A stretch of 13,046 bases of DNA. Origin: Glacieibacterium sp038210595. GTDB taxonomy: Bacteria; Pseudomonadota; Alphaproteobacteria; Sphingomonadales; Sphingomonadaceae. The stretch lies in NCBI GenBank assembly GCA_038210595.1, contig JBBQWN010000050.1, positions 1 to 13,046 of the forward strand. The letters run 5' to 3'. A program made the translations under genes and the position numbers. Shown here in pieces: positions 1-8,781 of this stretch (position 1 is its first letter; each line of letters opens with the position of its first letter). The notes beneath the pieces are model-generated. The model searched no databases, had not been told where the DNA came from, and was given only the letters and a program-made list of their open reading frames with translations.

Positions 1-2094
<2,094 letters not shown>

Positions 2095-2102
2095 GGCTGC
2101 GC

Positions 2103-2120
2103 TCCGTTCGCGGGAACGGA
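2103..2120 (-). repeat. Perfect 7-bp inverted repeat in front of scpA, overlapping its ribosome binding site
   Basis: TCCGTTC (2103-2109) and GAACGGA (2114-2120) are perfect reverse complements around a 4-nt loop. On the minus strand the 3' arm contains the GGA of the GGAG Shine-Dalgarno of scpA, 7 nt before its ATG. Read as RNA it is a small stable hairpin that would partly hide the ribosome site; read as DNA it is an operator-like dyad. There is no T-run, so a terminator for the upstream acyltransferase is unlikely. Function is inference. Confidence 0.5.
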
Positions 2121-2142
2121 TGACGCGGGAGCGGGGGCAACG

Positions 2143-3213
2143 TCAAGGGCGGAGGCTGGCCGACGGGCCGGTCCAGCGGCGGGCGGCCGCGTTCCCCGGC
2201 AGCAGCAGCCGCCGCGCGGCGGTGGTCAGCGGCCGCTCGACATAGCGGTGGATCAGCCAGCCCGTGACGGCCGCGAAGAGCAGGGTGATCAGGATGGTCA
2301 GGACCGCGACAACCGGCGTGGCGGGCAGGCGCGCGACCAGCAGCAGCATGGCCACTGTCAGAAAGGGGTGGCTGAGGTAGATCGCATAGCTGGCGTCGCC
2401 GAGACGCAGCAGTGTCCGGTTGCGCGTCGCCGTGCCGAGCCGCTCCAGACCGACGGCGCCGTACAGCACGATCGCGGCGGCGGGGCCGACCGTCCAGGCG
2501 GGGTTGACGCCCGGCCAGTGATGTTCACCGAACAACATCACCGGGGTCGCCGCGGCGATCCACGCGACCAGCAGCCAGCGCCGCCCGCGCGCCCAGGCAA
2601 AGCCGCGCTCCGCCGCCAGCGCGACGCCGATGCCGACGGCGAACAGCAGCAGATAGGGCGACGTGTAGAAGCGCGCGACGATGGCGGCGGGATCGACAAA
2701 CGCCCCCGCGACGACCGCGCCGGCGAGCACCGCGACGATCAGGGCCAGCCCCCACCGGCCCGCCGCCAGCCCGGCCGTGAACAACAGGTAGAAGGCCATC
2801 TCGTAATTGAGGGTCCAGCCGACGAACAGCAGCGGCTGGGCGGTGATGCCGTTCTTCGAATAAGCGATAAACCCGAGCGACAGCAGCAGCTTCCCGATCT
2901 CCGGCCGGCTGTTGACGAACAGTTGCGGCGCGATCGCCGCGCCGATGAAGATGCCGAACGTGAACAACCAGTAGATCGGCACGATCCGCGCGACCCGCTG
3001 CGCCAGGAAGGTCGCCGGGGACGTCGGCACGCGCCGTGTCGTCAAGGTCATGATGAAGCCGGAGATGACGAAGAACAGCTCGACGCCGCCGGCGGGGGGC
3101 GGCACGCCGAGCGCCGTAAACGCCGGTTCGAGGTGCAGGCAGACGACGAACATCGCGGCCAATCCGCGCAACGCCTGGATATTATAAACGGTGGCGGGCC
3201 GGTCGGCGGTCAT
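2143..3213 (-). CDS. Acyltransferase family 3 (OafA/YrhL-like) integral membrane protein
   Basis: Family members move acyl groups (often acetyl or succinyl) onto sugars of surface polysaccharides, LPS or other extracytoplasmic acceptors; the substrate here is unknown. The 356-residue protein opens with IQALRGLAAMFVVCLHL, which holds the family's R-X10-H motif (Arg16, His27), followed by ELFFVISGFIM. Around ten hydrophobic segments follow (for example IYWLFTFGIFIGAAI and YAIYLSHPFLTVAMLLL), and the C-terminus has the usual YVERPL-type end. I chose the ATG at 3213 because the conserved YNIQALRG begins nine residues later. An in-frame ATG at 3288 would add 25 unconserved residues and overlap the upstream flavoprotein gene by 43 nt. 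Neither start has a clear Shine-Dalgarno. No soluble SGNH domain is fused. The gene follows the flavoprotein by 32 nt and may be co-transcribed with it. Confidence 0.9.
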   Translation of the reverse strand: MTADRPATVYNIQALRGLAAMFVVCLHLEPAFTALGVPPPAGGVELFFVISGFIMTLTTRRVPTSPATFLAQRVARIVPIYWLFTFGIFIGAAIAPQLFVNSRPEIGKLLLSLGFIAYSKNGITAQPLLFVGWTLNYEMAFYLLFTAGLAAGRWGLALIVAVLAGAVVAGAFVDPAAIVARFYTSPYLLLFAVGIGVALAAERGFAWARGRRWLLVAWIAAATPVMLFGEHHWPGVNPAWTVGPAAAIVLYGAVGLERLGTATRNRTLLRLGDASYAIYLSHPFLTVAMLLLVARLPATPVVAVLTILITLLFAAVTGWLIHRYVERPLTTAARRLLLPGNAAARRWTGPSASLRP

Positions 3214-3245
3214 CTGCGGCGCGTTATGCGCGACCGGTGCGGGGC

Positions 3246-4421
3246 TCACAAGGCTCGGCCCGCCGCAACGCCGCTCGCCCAGGCCCATTGGAAATTATAG
3301 CCCCCCAGCCAGCCGGTGACGTCGACCGCCTCGCCGATGGCATAGAGGCCGGGCAGGTGGCGGGCGGCCATCGTCTGCGAGCTGAGCCCCGTGGTGGCGA
3401 TGCCGCCGGCCGTGACCTCGGCCTTGGCGAAGCCTTCGCTGCCGTTAGGCTGGAAGCGCCACGACGACAGCCGCCGTGCGGCGTCGGCGAGCGCGCGGTC
3501 GGGAAGGTTGCCGAGGTCGCCGAGCAGGCCGAGCCGGCCGCCCAGCGCCTCCGCCAGCCGGTCCGGCAGGTGGGCGCCAAGCAGGCCGCGCATGTGCGCG
3601 CGGGGCCGCTCGCGCTTGGCCGCCAGCATCCAGCCGGCGGGCGCGCCGGGCAGGAAATCGATATCGATGGCCTCGCCGTGCCGCCAATAGCTCGACACCT
3701 GCAGGATCGCCGGGCCGGACAGGCCGCGGTGGGTGAACAGCGCCGCCTCGCGGAACGCCGCGCGACCGGTGCGCGCCTCGACCGGGCAGGCAACGCCGGA
3801 CAGTTCGCGGAACAGCGCCTCGTCCTGGCCCAAGGTCAGCGGCACCAGCGCCGGTCGCGGCTCGACGACCTTGAGGCCGAACTGGCGGGCGAGGTCGTAT
3901 GCGAAGCCGGTGGCGCCGAGCTTGGGGATCGCCGGCCCGCCGGTGGCGATGACCAGCGCGGGGGCAGTGGCGGCGCGCGCACTGAACCGGACGCGGAACT
4001 GCCCGTCCGCGTGGGCGACGTCGGTGATGCCCTGGCCCAGCGCGACCTCGGCGCCGTCGCACTCGTCGAGCAGCAGGCGGACGATCTGGCGCGCCGAGCC
4101 GTCGCAGAACAACTGCCCCAGCGTCTTTTCGTGCCAGGCGATGCCGTGGCGGTCGACCAGCGCGAGAAAATCCTGCGCTGTGTAGGAGGCGAGTGCCGAC
4201 TTGCCGAAGTGCGGATTGGCGGACAGGTAACGGTCCGGCCCGGCACCGAGGTTGGTGAAGTTGCAGCGGCCGCCGCCGGAGATCAGGATCTTCTTACCCG
4301 GCTCATCGGCGTGATCGACGACCAGCACGCGCTTGCCCCGCTGCGCGGCGGTCGCCGCGCACATCAGGCCCGCGCCGCCGGCACCGAGCACGATCGCGTC
4401 ATAGGGGGCGGGGACGGGCAT
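3246..4421 (-). CDS. HI0933/YhiN (BaiN-like) family NAD(P)/FAD-dependent oxidoreductase
   Basis: This is a 391-residue soluble flavoprotein of the HI0933/YhiN family, whose physiological substrate is generally unknown; BaiN-type relatives reduce steroid-like enones. The N-terminal Rossmann dinucleotide motif is VLGAGGAG (11-18). The family signature ISGGGRCNFTN follows at 47-57. A mid-protein VIATGGPAIPKLG stretch, THRGLSGPAILQ, and a C-terminal block with YAIGEAVDVTG and GGYNFQWAWASG complete the pattern. Length matches the family (about 390-420). The ATG at 4421 sits directly before the Rossmann strand and lacks a visible Shine-Dalgarno. It is divergent from frmA with a 53-bp gap, so the two promoters must overlap or lie close together. 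The family is secure; a specific reaction cannot be assigned. Confidence 0.92.
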   Translation of the reverse strand: MPVPAPYDAIVLGAGGAGLMCAATAAQRGKRVLVVDHADEPGKKILISGGGRCNFTNLGAGPDRYLSANPHFGKSALASYTAQDFLALVDRHGIAWHEKTLGQLFCDGSARQIVRLLLDECDGAEVALGQGITDVAHADGQFRVRFSARAATAPALVIATGGPAIPKLGATGFAYDLARQFGLKVVEPRPALVPLTLGQDEALFRELSGVACPVEARTGRAAFREAALFTHRGLSGPAILQVSSYWRHGEAIDIDFLPGAPAGWMLAAKRERPRAHMRGLLGAHLPDRLAEALGGRLGLLGDLGNLPDRALADAARRLSSWRFQPNGSEGFAKAEVTAGGIATTGLSSQTMAARHLPGLYAIGEAVDVTGWLGGYNFQWAWASGVAAGRAL

Positions 4422-4457
4422 TGCGGCGCGGTCATAGATGCGCGAACAGCCATCGGC

Positions 4458-4464
4458 AAAGGAG
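4458..4464 (+). promoter_or_regulatory. Ribosome binding site deciding the frmA start
   Basis: AAAGGAG lies 10 nt before the ATG at 4475. It favours that start over an in-frame TTG at 4421, which would add 18 arginine-rich residues not expected in class III alcohol dehydrogenases and would abut the divergent flavoprotein start. Confidence 0.75.
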
Positions 4465-4474
4465 CCCGCCCGAA

Positions 4475-5581
4475 ATGAAGACCCGCGCCGCCGTCGCCTT
4501 CGCCGCCAACCAGCCGCTGGAGATCGTCGAGGTCGACCTCGACGGGCCGCGCGCCGGCGAGGTGCTGGTCGAGATCATGGCGACCGGCATCTGCCACACC
4601 GACGCCTACACGCTGGAGGGCAAGGACAGCGAAGGGCTGTTCCCGTCGATCCTCGGCCACGAGGGCGCCGGCATCGTCCGCGAGGTCGGGCCGGGCGTCA
4701 CGTCCGTGACGGTCGGCGACCACGTTATCCCGCTGTACACGCCCGAATGCCGCCAGTGTAAGTCGTGCCTCAGCCGGAAGACCAACCTGTGCACCCAGAT
4801 CCGCGCGACGCAGGGCAAGGGCGTGATGCCCGACGGCACCTCGCGGTTCAGCTACAAGGGCCAGATGCTGCACCACTACATGGGCTGCTCGACCTTCTCG
4901 AACTTCACCGTGATGCCCGAGATCGCGGTGGCGAAGGTCCGCGCCGACGCGCCGTTCGACAAGATCTGCTACATCGGCTGCGGCGTCACCACCGGCGTCG
5001 GCGCGGCGATCTGGACCGCGGGCGTCAAGCCCGGCGACAATGTCGTGGTGTTCGGGCTGGGCGGCATCGGGCTGAACGTCGTGCAGGGCGCGCGGATGGC
5101 GGGCGCAGACATCATCGTCGGGGTCGACATCAACCCGGGCCGCGAGGCGATGGCGCGCCAGTTCGGCATCACGCACTTCGTCAACAGCCACGAGGTGGCG
5201 GACCTCGTGCCACACCTCGTCGGCCTGACCGACGGCGGCGCGGACTACAGCTTCGACTGCACCGGCAACACCGACGTGATGCGCCAGGCGCTGGAGTGCT
5301 GCCACCGCGGCTGGGGCAAGAGCGTCATTATCGGCGTCGCCGAAAGCGGCAAGGAGATCAGCACACGCCCGTTCCAGCTGGTCACCGGCCGCGTCTGGAC
5401 CGGCAGCGCCTTCGGCGGCGCCCGCGGCCGCACCGACGTGCCGACGATCGTCGACTGGTACATGGACGGCAAGGTCAGCATCGACCCGCTGATCACCCAC
5501 ACCATGCCGCTGGACCGCATTAACGACGCCTTCGACCTGATGCACAGGGGCGAGAGCATCCGCAGCGTGGTGATCTTCTAG
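4475..5581 (+). CDS. frmA: S-(hydroxymethyl)glutathione dehydrogenase / class III alcohol dehydrogenase
   Basis: This cytoplasmic zinc enzyme oxidises S-hydroxymethylglutathione, formed from formaldehyde and glutathione, to S-formylglutathione with NAD+. Class III enzymes also reduce S-nitrosoglutathione. The 368 residues match the usual length. Catalytic zinc ligands are visible as Cys40 (GICHTDAYT), His62-Glu63 (GHEGAG) and Cys169 (YIGCGVTTG). The structural zinc cluster is Cys92, Cys95, Cys98 and Cys106. The NAD-binding loop is GLGGIG (194-199), with Asp218 in GVDIN as the adenosine-ribose acidic residue. The pathway partner, S-formylglutathione hydrolase, is 2.4 kb downstream at 7936, separated by other genes. 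A PH-domain membrane gene begins 23 nt after the stop and is probably co-transcribed. No frmR-like regulator gene is adjacent. It is also named adhC, adhI or flhA in other species. Confidence 0.97.
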   Translation: MKTRAAVAFAANQPLEIVEVDLDGPRAGEVLVEIMATGICHTDAYTLEGKDSEGLFPSILGHEGAGIVREVGPGVTSVTVGDHVIPLYTPECRQCKSCLSRKTNLCTQIRATQGKGVMPDGTSRFSYKGQMLHHYMGCSTFSNFTVMPEIAVAKVRADAPFDKICYIGCGVTTGVGAAIWTAGVKPGDNVVVFGLGGIGLNVVQGARMAGADIIVGVDINPGREAMARQFGITHFVNSHEVADLVPHLVGLTDGGADYSFDCTGNTDVMRQALECCHRGWGKSVIIGVAESGKEISTRPFQLVTGRVWTGSAFGGARGRTDVPTIVDWYMDGKVSIDPLITHTMPLDRINDAFDLMHRGESIRSVVIF

Positions 5582-5604
5582 GGCGGCCGGACCGGAGGCG
5601 ATCA

Positions 5605-6231
5605 ATGACCTTGGGCGAACCGCACGCTTCCGACCAGGTGCTGGTCGACGCGCTGCTGGAGCCTGGCGAAACCTTGCTGCACGCGGCGCCGGCGGCCGCA
5701 TCGATGCAACGTGCCGGCGTCGTTGCTCTCGCCTACTCAGTGCCGGTGTTCGCGATAAGCTGGTTTCCCCTGCGCATGGCAGTGTCGCATCTCGGAACGC
5801 CGCGGGGTGATGACCTGCCGCCGCTGCTCGTGTTCGCTGCCGTCGGCCTGCTGTTCGCCGCGATCGGGCTGCGACTGTTGTTCGAGCCGTGGCGGCGGCA
5901 CCTGCTCTACCCGCATGTCGTCTATGCCCTGACCGACCGCCGTTTGCTCCAGATCGACCGGCGGAGCGGCCCCATCCACAGCTTCGGGCTCGGCGATATC
6001 TGGCAGATGAAGGTCTTCGCGCCGTTCGGCCGCATCAGGCTGTGGCGACGCGGGCTGGTGTCGGGGACAGGCAAGCGGGCCAAGTTTCGTGACTTCGACG
6101 GCGTCCCGGACCCGGCCGCGGTGGCGCAGGCAATCGCCGAACTGACCGGCGTGCCCGTCGGCATCGGCCAAGACGCAGTGGCCGCGAGTGTCGCGCAGAT
6201 GTCGCCCGAACGCCGCGCCAGATTGCGCTGA
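5605..6231 (+). CDS. Small membrane protein with bacterial PH-like domain
   Basis: The 208-residue protein has an N-terminal cytoplasmic stretch, two predicted membrane helices (about residues 38-58 and 71-93), then a soluble part. The soluble part begins VVYALTDRRLLQID (105-118), the strand pattern typical of bacterial PH (bPH/YdbT-like) domains, usually seen as YxLTNRRL. The domain runs through GLGDIWQMKVF and ends near AQAIAELTG (about 164-172), with an Arg-rich tail. Such proteins are membrane-anchored and poorly characterised, so I assign no function. GGAGG at 5594-5598 lies 6 nt before the ATG. The gene follows frmA by 23 nt and converges on the sheath gene with 3 nt between stop codons. 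By eye its codons look slightly less GC-biased than those of frmA. Confidence 0.75.
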   Translation: MTLGEPHASDQVLVDALLEPGETLLHAAPAAASMQRAGVVALAYSVPVFAISWFPLRMAVSHLGTPRGDDLPPLLVFAAVGLLFAAIGLRLLFEPWRRHLLYPHVVYALTDRRLLQIDRRSGPIHSFGLGDIWQMKVFAPFGRIRLWRRGLVSGTGKRAKFRDFDGVPDPAAVAQAIAELTGVPVGIGQDAVAASVAQMSPERRARLR

Positions 6232-6234
6232 CGC

Positions 6235-7278
6235 CTACGCCGACTGTGCTGCCGTCCGCAGTTCGATGCGAAAGATCACGAACTCCGCCGGCCTGAGCGG
6301 TGCGATCCCGATCATCACGATCAGCCGCCCATTGTCGATGTCGTCCTGTGTCATCGTCGTCCGGTCGCAGAGTACATAAAACGCCTGTTCGGACTTTGCA
6401 CCGACCAGGCCGCCCGCCCGCCAATGGGTATATAGGAAGACGGCGACAGCGTTGCGAACCGTTGACCACAGCGGCCCAACGTTCGGCTCGAACACCGTCC
6501 AGGCTAGTCCAGCCGTAAGCGAACAGATGAGCCAGTCGAGCTGGCGGCGCAGGTTGATGTACTTGTGCTCCGGATGGCTCGACAGGGTGCGGGCGCCCCA
6601 CACCCGGTGGCCGCGGCCTTCGAACGACCGCAGGCAGTTGATGCCGAGCGGGTTGAGCACCTCCTGCTCGGCGGTGGTGATGTCGCGCTCGAAACCGCTC
6701 GCGCCGCGCACGACCTCGTTGGACGGAGGCTTCCAGACGCCGCGCTCGACGTCGGTGCGGGCGACGATGCCGGCGATATGCGGCGACGGCGGCTGCACGC
6801 CGGCGGGCGTCACCACCCACGGCCAGTAGAGCGCCGCGTGACTGGTATCGAGCCCGGCACGGAAGGCCCGGACGCCGGCCACGTCGAGGCCCGGCGGCGG
6901 GTCGATGACGGCGAAGCGGCGGTGCGTCTCGGCATGTGCGATCAGCGCCGGGGCGACATGCGGAGCGGTCAGGCCGGGCGCGGCGACGATATCGGCATCG
7001 GTCAGGCTGGCGAGCGCGGCGCTGAGACCCGCGGCGTCGTCGGTGGCGGCGTGGGCAACGAACAGGCGCTTGCCGCCCTCCTCGAAGAAGGCGCGCGCCG
7101 CGTCCCACTGGAAATGCTGCTGCTCGAACGCCGCGGTGTCGGCGAACGGGCCGGAGACCGCCGGCCCGGCGGTGTCGGCGCGCACGAAGCCCGCGGTTCC
7201 GGTCGGCACGCCGTCGATGGGCTTCGCGCGGAAGCTGGTCTCCTCGACGAAGACCCCCGGATGCAGGAACTCGGCCAT
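6235..7278 (-). CDS. Contractile tail sheath protein (phage / extracellular injection-system type), isolated
   Basis: Sheath proteins polymerise around a tail tube and contract to drive it through a membrane. The 347 residues show the family pattern at both ends. The N-terminus is HPGVFVEETSFRAKPIDGVP (6-25), the linker used for strand exchange between subunits. The C-terminal half has EVLNPLGINCLRSF (206-219), VWGARTLSS (227-235), YINLRRQLDWL (240-250), VFEPNVGPLW (262-271) and CDRTTMTQDDIDNGRLIV (304-321), ending PAEFVIFRIEL. The middle (about 60-155) is compact, so the protein resembles the short sheaths of injection systems more than full-length myophage sheaths. No frameshift or internal stop is present. 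No tube, baseplate, spike, AAA ATPase, lysis or integrase gene occurs in the window. The start lacks a clear Shine-Dalgarno and has an inverted repeat 2 nt upstream. The 3' third looks less GC-biased than its surroundings. Family assignment is strong; activity is unknown. Confidence 0.9.
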   Translation of the reverse strand: MAEFLHPGVFVEETSFRAKPIDGVPTGTAGFVRADTAGPAVSGPFADTAAFEQQHFQWDAARAFFEEGGKRLFVAHAATDDAAGLSAALASLTDADIVAAPGLTAPHVAPALIAHAETHRRFAVIDPPPGLDVAGVRAFRAGLDTSHAALYWPWVVTPAGVQPPSPHIAGIVARTDVERGVWKPPSNEVVRGASGFERDITTAEQEVLNPLGINCLRSFEGRGHRVWGARTLSSHPEHKYINLRRQLDWLICSLTAGLAWTVFEPNVGPLWSTVRNAVAVFLYTHWRAGGLVGAKSEQAFYVLCDRTTMTQDDIDNGRLIVMIGIAPLRPAEFVIFRIELRTAAQSA

Positions 7279-7280
7279 GG

Positions 7281-7301
7281 CGCCAGCATCCGCCGCTGGC
7301 G
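7281..7301. repeat. Inverted repeat between the tail sheath gene and the GST operon
   Basis: CGCCAGC (7281-7287) and GCTGGCG (7295-7301) are perfect 7-bp reverse complements separated by 7 nt. The repeat starts 2 nt upstream of the sheath ATG, in the 70-bp divergent gap to the GST start at 7349. It occupies the place where a sheath Shine-Dalgarno would be. It may be an operator-like dyad or a 5'-leader hairpin. In DNA this GC-rich a chance 7-bp match is possible. Confidence 0.4.
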
Positions 7302-7348
7302 GGGGCGGTGCAAGCGCGATATTGGGCCGGGGCCACCGGGAGACGCCG

Positions 7349-7939
7349 ATGCTGACACTCTACCATTCGCCGCAGTCGCGCTCGTCGCGGATCATCTGGC
7401 TGCTCGAGGAACTGGGCGTCGACTGCGAGATCCGCGAGGTCGACATCGTCCGTGGCATGACCAACACCGGCGCGCCCGACCCGGCCAATCCGCATCCCTT
7501 CAAGCAGGTGCCGGCGCTGCTCGATGGCGGCGTGCTGATCACCGAATCGGTGGCGATCGCGCTCTACCTGCTGGAGAAGTTTCCGGACGCTGGACTGGCG
7601 CCGCCGGCCGGGCACCTCGACCGCGGCCCGTTCCTGAGCTGGCTGGTCTGGTATGCGGCCGAGATGGAGCCGGCGATGTTTTACTTCTTCGCCGACGAAC
7701 TGGGGACGCCGTACAAATCGAAGGCGCTCGGCAACGTGCAGCGGCGCATCCTCGACGCGCTTGCCGGCGGGCCGTTCCTGACCGGCGAAAACTTCACCGC
7801 GGTCGACTTGTTCGTCGGAAGCGCGCTGCAATGGATGCGGCGGATGCTGCCCGAAGACCCGCAGGTCGATGCCTATGTCGAGCGTGTCACCACCCGCCCG
7901 GCGCTGGCCCGGGCGCAAGCGAAGGACGGCACGCTTTGA
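7349..7939 (+). CDS. Glutathione S-transferase family protein
   Basis: This 196-residue cytoplasmic protein has an N-terminal thioredoxin-like GSH-binding domain: LYHSPQSRSSRIIWLLEELG (4-23), then QVPALLDGG with the cis-proline Pro55, then TESVAIALYL with the GSH-contacting Glu66-Ser67. A helical C-terminal domain runs from about residue 90 and includes FTAVDLFVGSALQW. The catalytic residue is probably a Ser in the first loop, since no Cys is there. The substrate is unknown. The ATG at 7349 has GGGAG (7338-7342) 6 nt upstream; the frame extends far upstream but without GST homology. It heads an operon whose second gene, S-formylglutathione hydrolase, starts within its stop codon, so a role in handling glutathione adducts is a reasonable inference. 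Confidence 0.93.
   Translation: MLTLYHSPQSRSSRIIWLLEELGVDCEIREVDIVRGMTNTGAPDPANPHPFKQVPALLDGGVLITESVAIALYLLEKFPDAGLAPPAGHLDRGPFLSWLVWYAAEMEPAMFYFFADELGTPYKSKALGNVQRRILDALAGGPFLTGENFTAVDLFVGSALQWMRRMLPEDPQVDAYVERVTTRPALARAQAKDGTL
7922..7926 (+). promoter_or_regulatory. Ribosome binding site supporting a TTG start for S-formylglutathione hydrolase
   Basis: AAGGA lies inside the 3' end of the GST gene, 9 nt before the TTG at 7936. The next in-frame ATG is 29 codons further on and would remove the conserved N-terminal CFGG strand region, so the TTG is the best start. Confidence 0.7.
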
Positions 7940-8781
7940 CCATCGAGACTCTCTCCACCGCGAAATGTTTCGGCGGCACCCAGGGGACGTACCGCATCGA
8001 CAGCGCGGCCACGGGCACGCCGATGCGCTTCGCGGTGTTCGTGCCGCCGCAGGAGGGGCCGCGGCCGGTGCTGTGGTTCCTGGCGGGCCTGACCTGCACC
8101 GAGGATAATTTCACCCAGAAGGCGGGCGCGCAGCGGGTGGCGGCCGAACTGGGCCTGATCCTCGTCGCGCCCGATACGAGCCCGCGTGGCGAAGGCGTGC
8201 CCGACGATGCGGCGGCGGCGTACGACTTCGGCCTGGGTGCCGGCTTCTACCTCAACGCCACCGAGGAACCCTGGGCGGACAACTACCGGATGTATTCGCA
8301 CATCGTCGAGGAGCTGCCCGGCGTGATCGCCGCGAACTTTCCCGCCGACATGGAGCTTCAGGGCATCAGCGGCCATTCGATGGGCGGGCACGGCGCGCTG
8401 ACCATCGGGCTGCGAAATCCGGAGCGGTTCCGCAGCGTCTCGGCGTTCGCGCCGATCGTCGCGCCGAGCCAGGTGCCGTGGGGCCGCAAGGCGCTGGGCA
8501 ATTATCTCGGGGCCGACGAGGCGACGTGGCGGCGGCACGATGCGGTGGCGCTGATCGAGGATGGCGCGCGGCTGCCCGAGCTGCTGGTCGAGCAGGGCGA
8601 CGCCGATCCGTGGCTGGCCGAGCAGCTGCGCCCCGAGCTGCTGGCAGCGGCGTGCGCGGCGGCGGGCATCCCGCTGACGCTGCGGTGGCAGGCGGGTTAT
8701 GAACATGGTTACTATTTCGTCCAAAGCTTCATCGCGGACCATCTGCGGTGGCATGCCAGCCGGCTGGGAGTGAGCACATGA
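7936..8781 (+). CDS. fghA: S-formylglutathione hydrolase (esterase D family)
   Basis: The enzyme hydrolyses S-formylglutathione to formate and glutathione, completing the detoxification begun by FrmA. It is a 281-residue alpha/beta-hydrolase, close to the usual 275-285. The N-terminus has the family's KCFGGTQGTY. Then come FLAGLTCTEDNF with the conserved Cys54, APDTSPRGEG, and the nucleophile elbow SGHSMGGHGAL with Ser148. The remaining triad residues are Asp224 in QGDADPWL and His257 in GYEHGYYF; the last replaces the more common DHSYYF-type wording but keeps His. Translation starts at TTG, overlapping the GST stop as TTGA, with AAGGA 9 nt upstream. Its stop overlaps the next start as ATGA. 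The three genes should therefore be translationally coupled. E. coli names for the same function are frmB and yeiG. Confidence 0.96.
   Translation: MTIETLSTAKCFGGTQGTYRIDSAATGTPMRFAVFVPPQEGPRPVLWFLAGLTCTEDNFTQKAGAQRVAAELGLILVAPDTSPRGEGVPDDAAAAYDFGLGAGFYLNATEEPWADNYRMYSHIVEELPGVIAANFPADMELQGISGHSMGGHGALTIGLRNPERFRSVSAFAPIVAPSQVPWGRKALGNYLGADEATWRRHDAVALIEDGARLPELLVEQGDADPWLAEQLRPELLAAACAAAGIPLTLRWQAGYEHGYYFVQSFIADHLRWHASRLGVST

Noticed and set aside
2103..2120. Intrinsic terminator after the acyltransferase gene
   Set aside because: The stem is short and is not followed by a T-run on the minus strand; its overlap with the scpA ribosome site fits another role better.
3237..4478. A 413-codon plus-strand open frame opposite the HI0933-type flavoprotein
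   Set aside because: It is antisense shadow; the minus-strand frame carries the FAD motif and family signatures.
4364..5701. A 445-codon minus-strand open frame opposite frmA
   Set aside because: It is an Asp/His/Val/Ala-rich mirror of frmA codons with no motif; frmA on the plus strand has all its zinc ligands.
6235..7278. A prophage or a complete contractile injection system
   Set aside because: Only the sheath is present; all flanking genes are ordinary metabolic genes, with no integrase, attachment repeats or other tail genes.
6035..7918. A 627-codon minus-strand open frame across the PH, sheath and GST genes
   Set aside because: It has Arg/Ala-rich shadow composition, crosses three well-supported genes in the wrong frame, and shows no recognisable domain.
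6565..7935. Upstream extension of the S-formylglutathione hydrolase frame suggesting a fusion protein
   Set aside because: The upstream part is antisense to the sheath gene and out of frame with the GST; the conserved hydrolase begins at the TTG at 7936.
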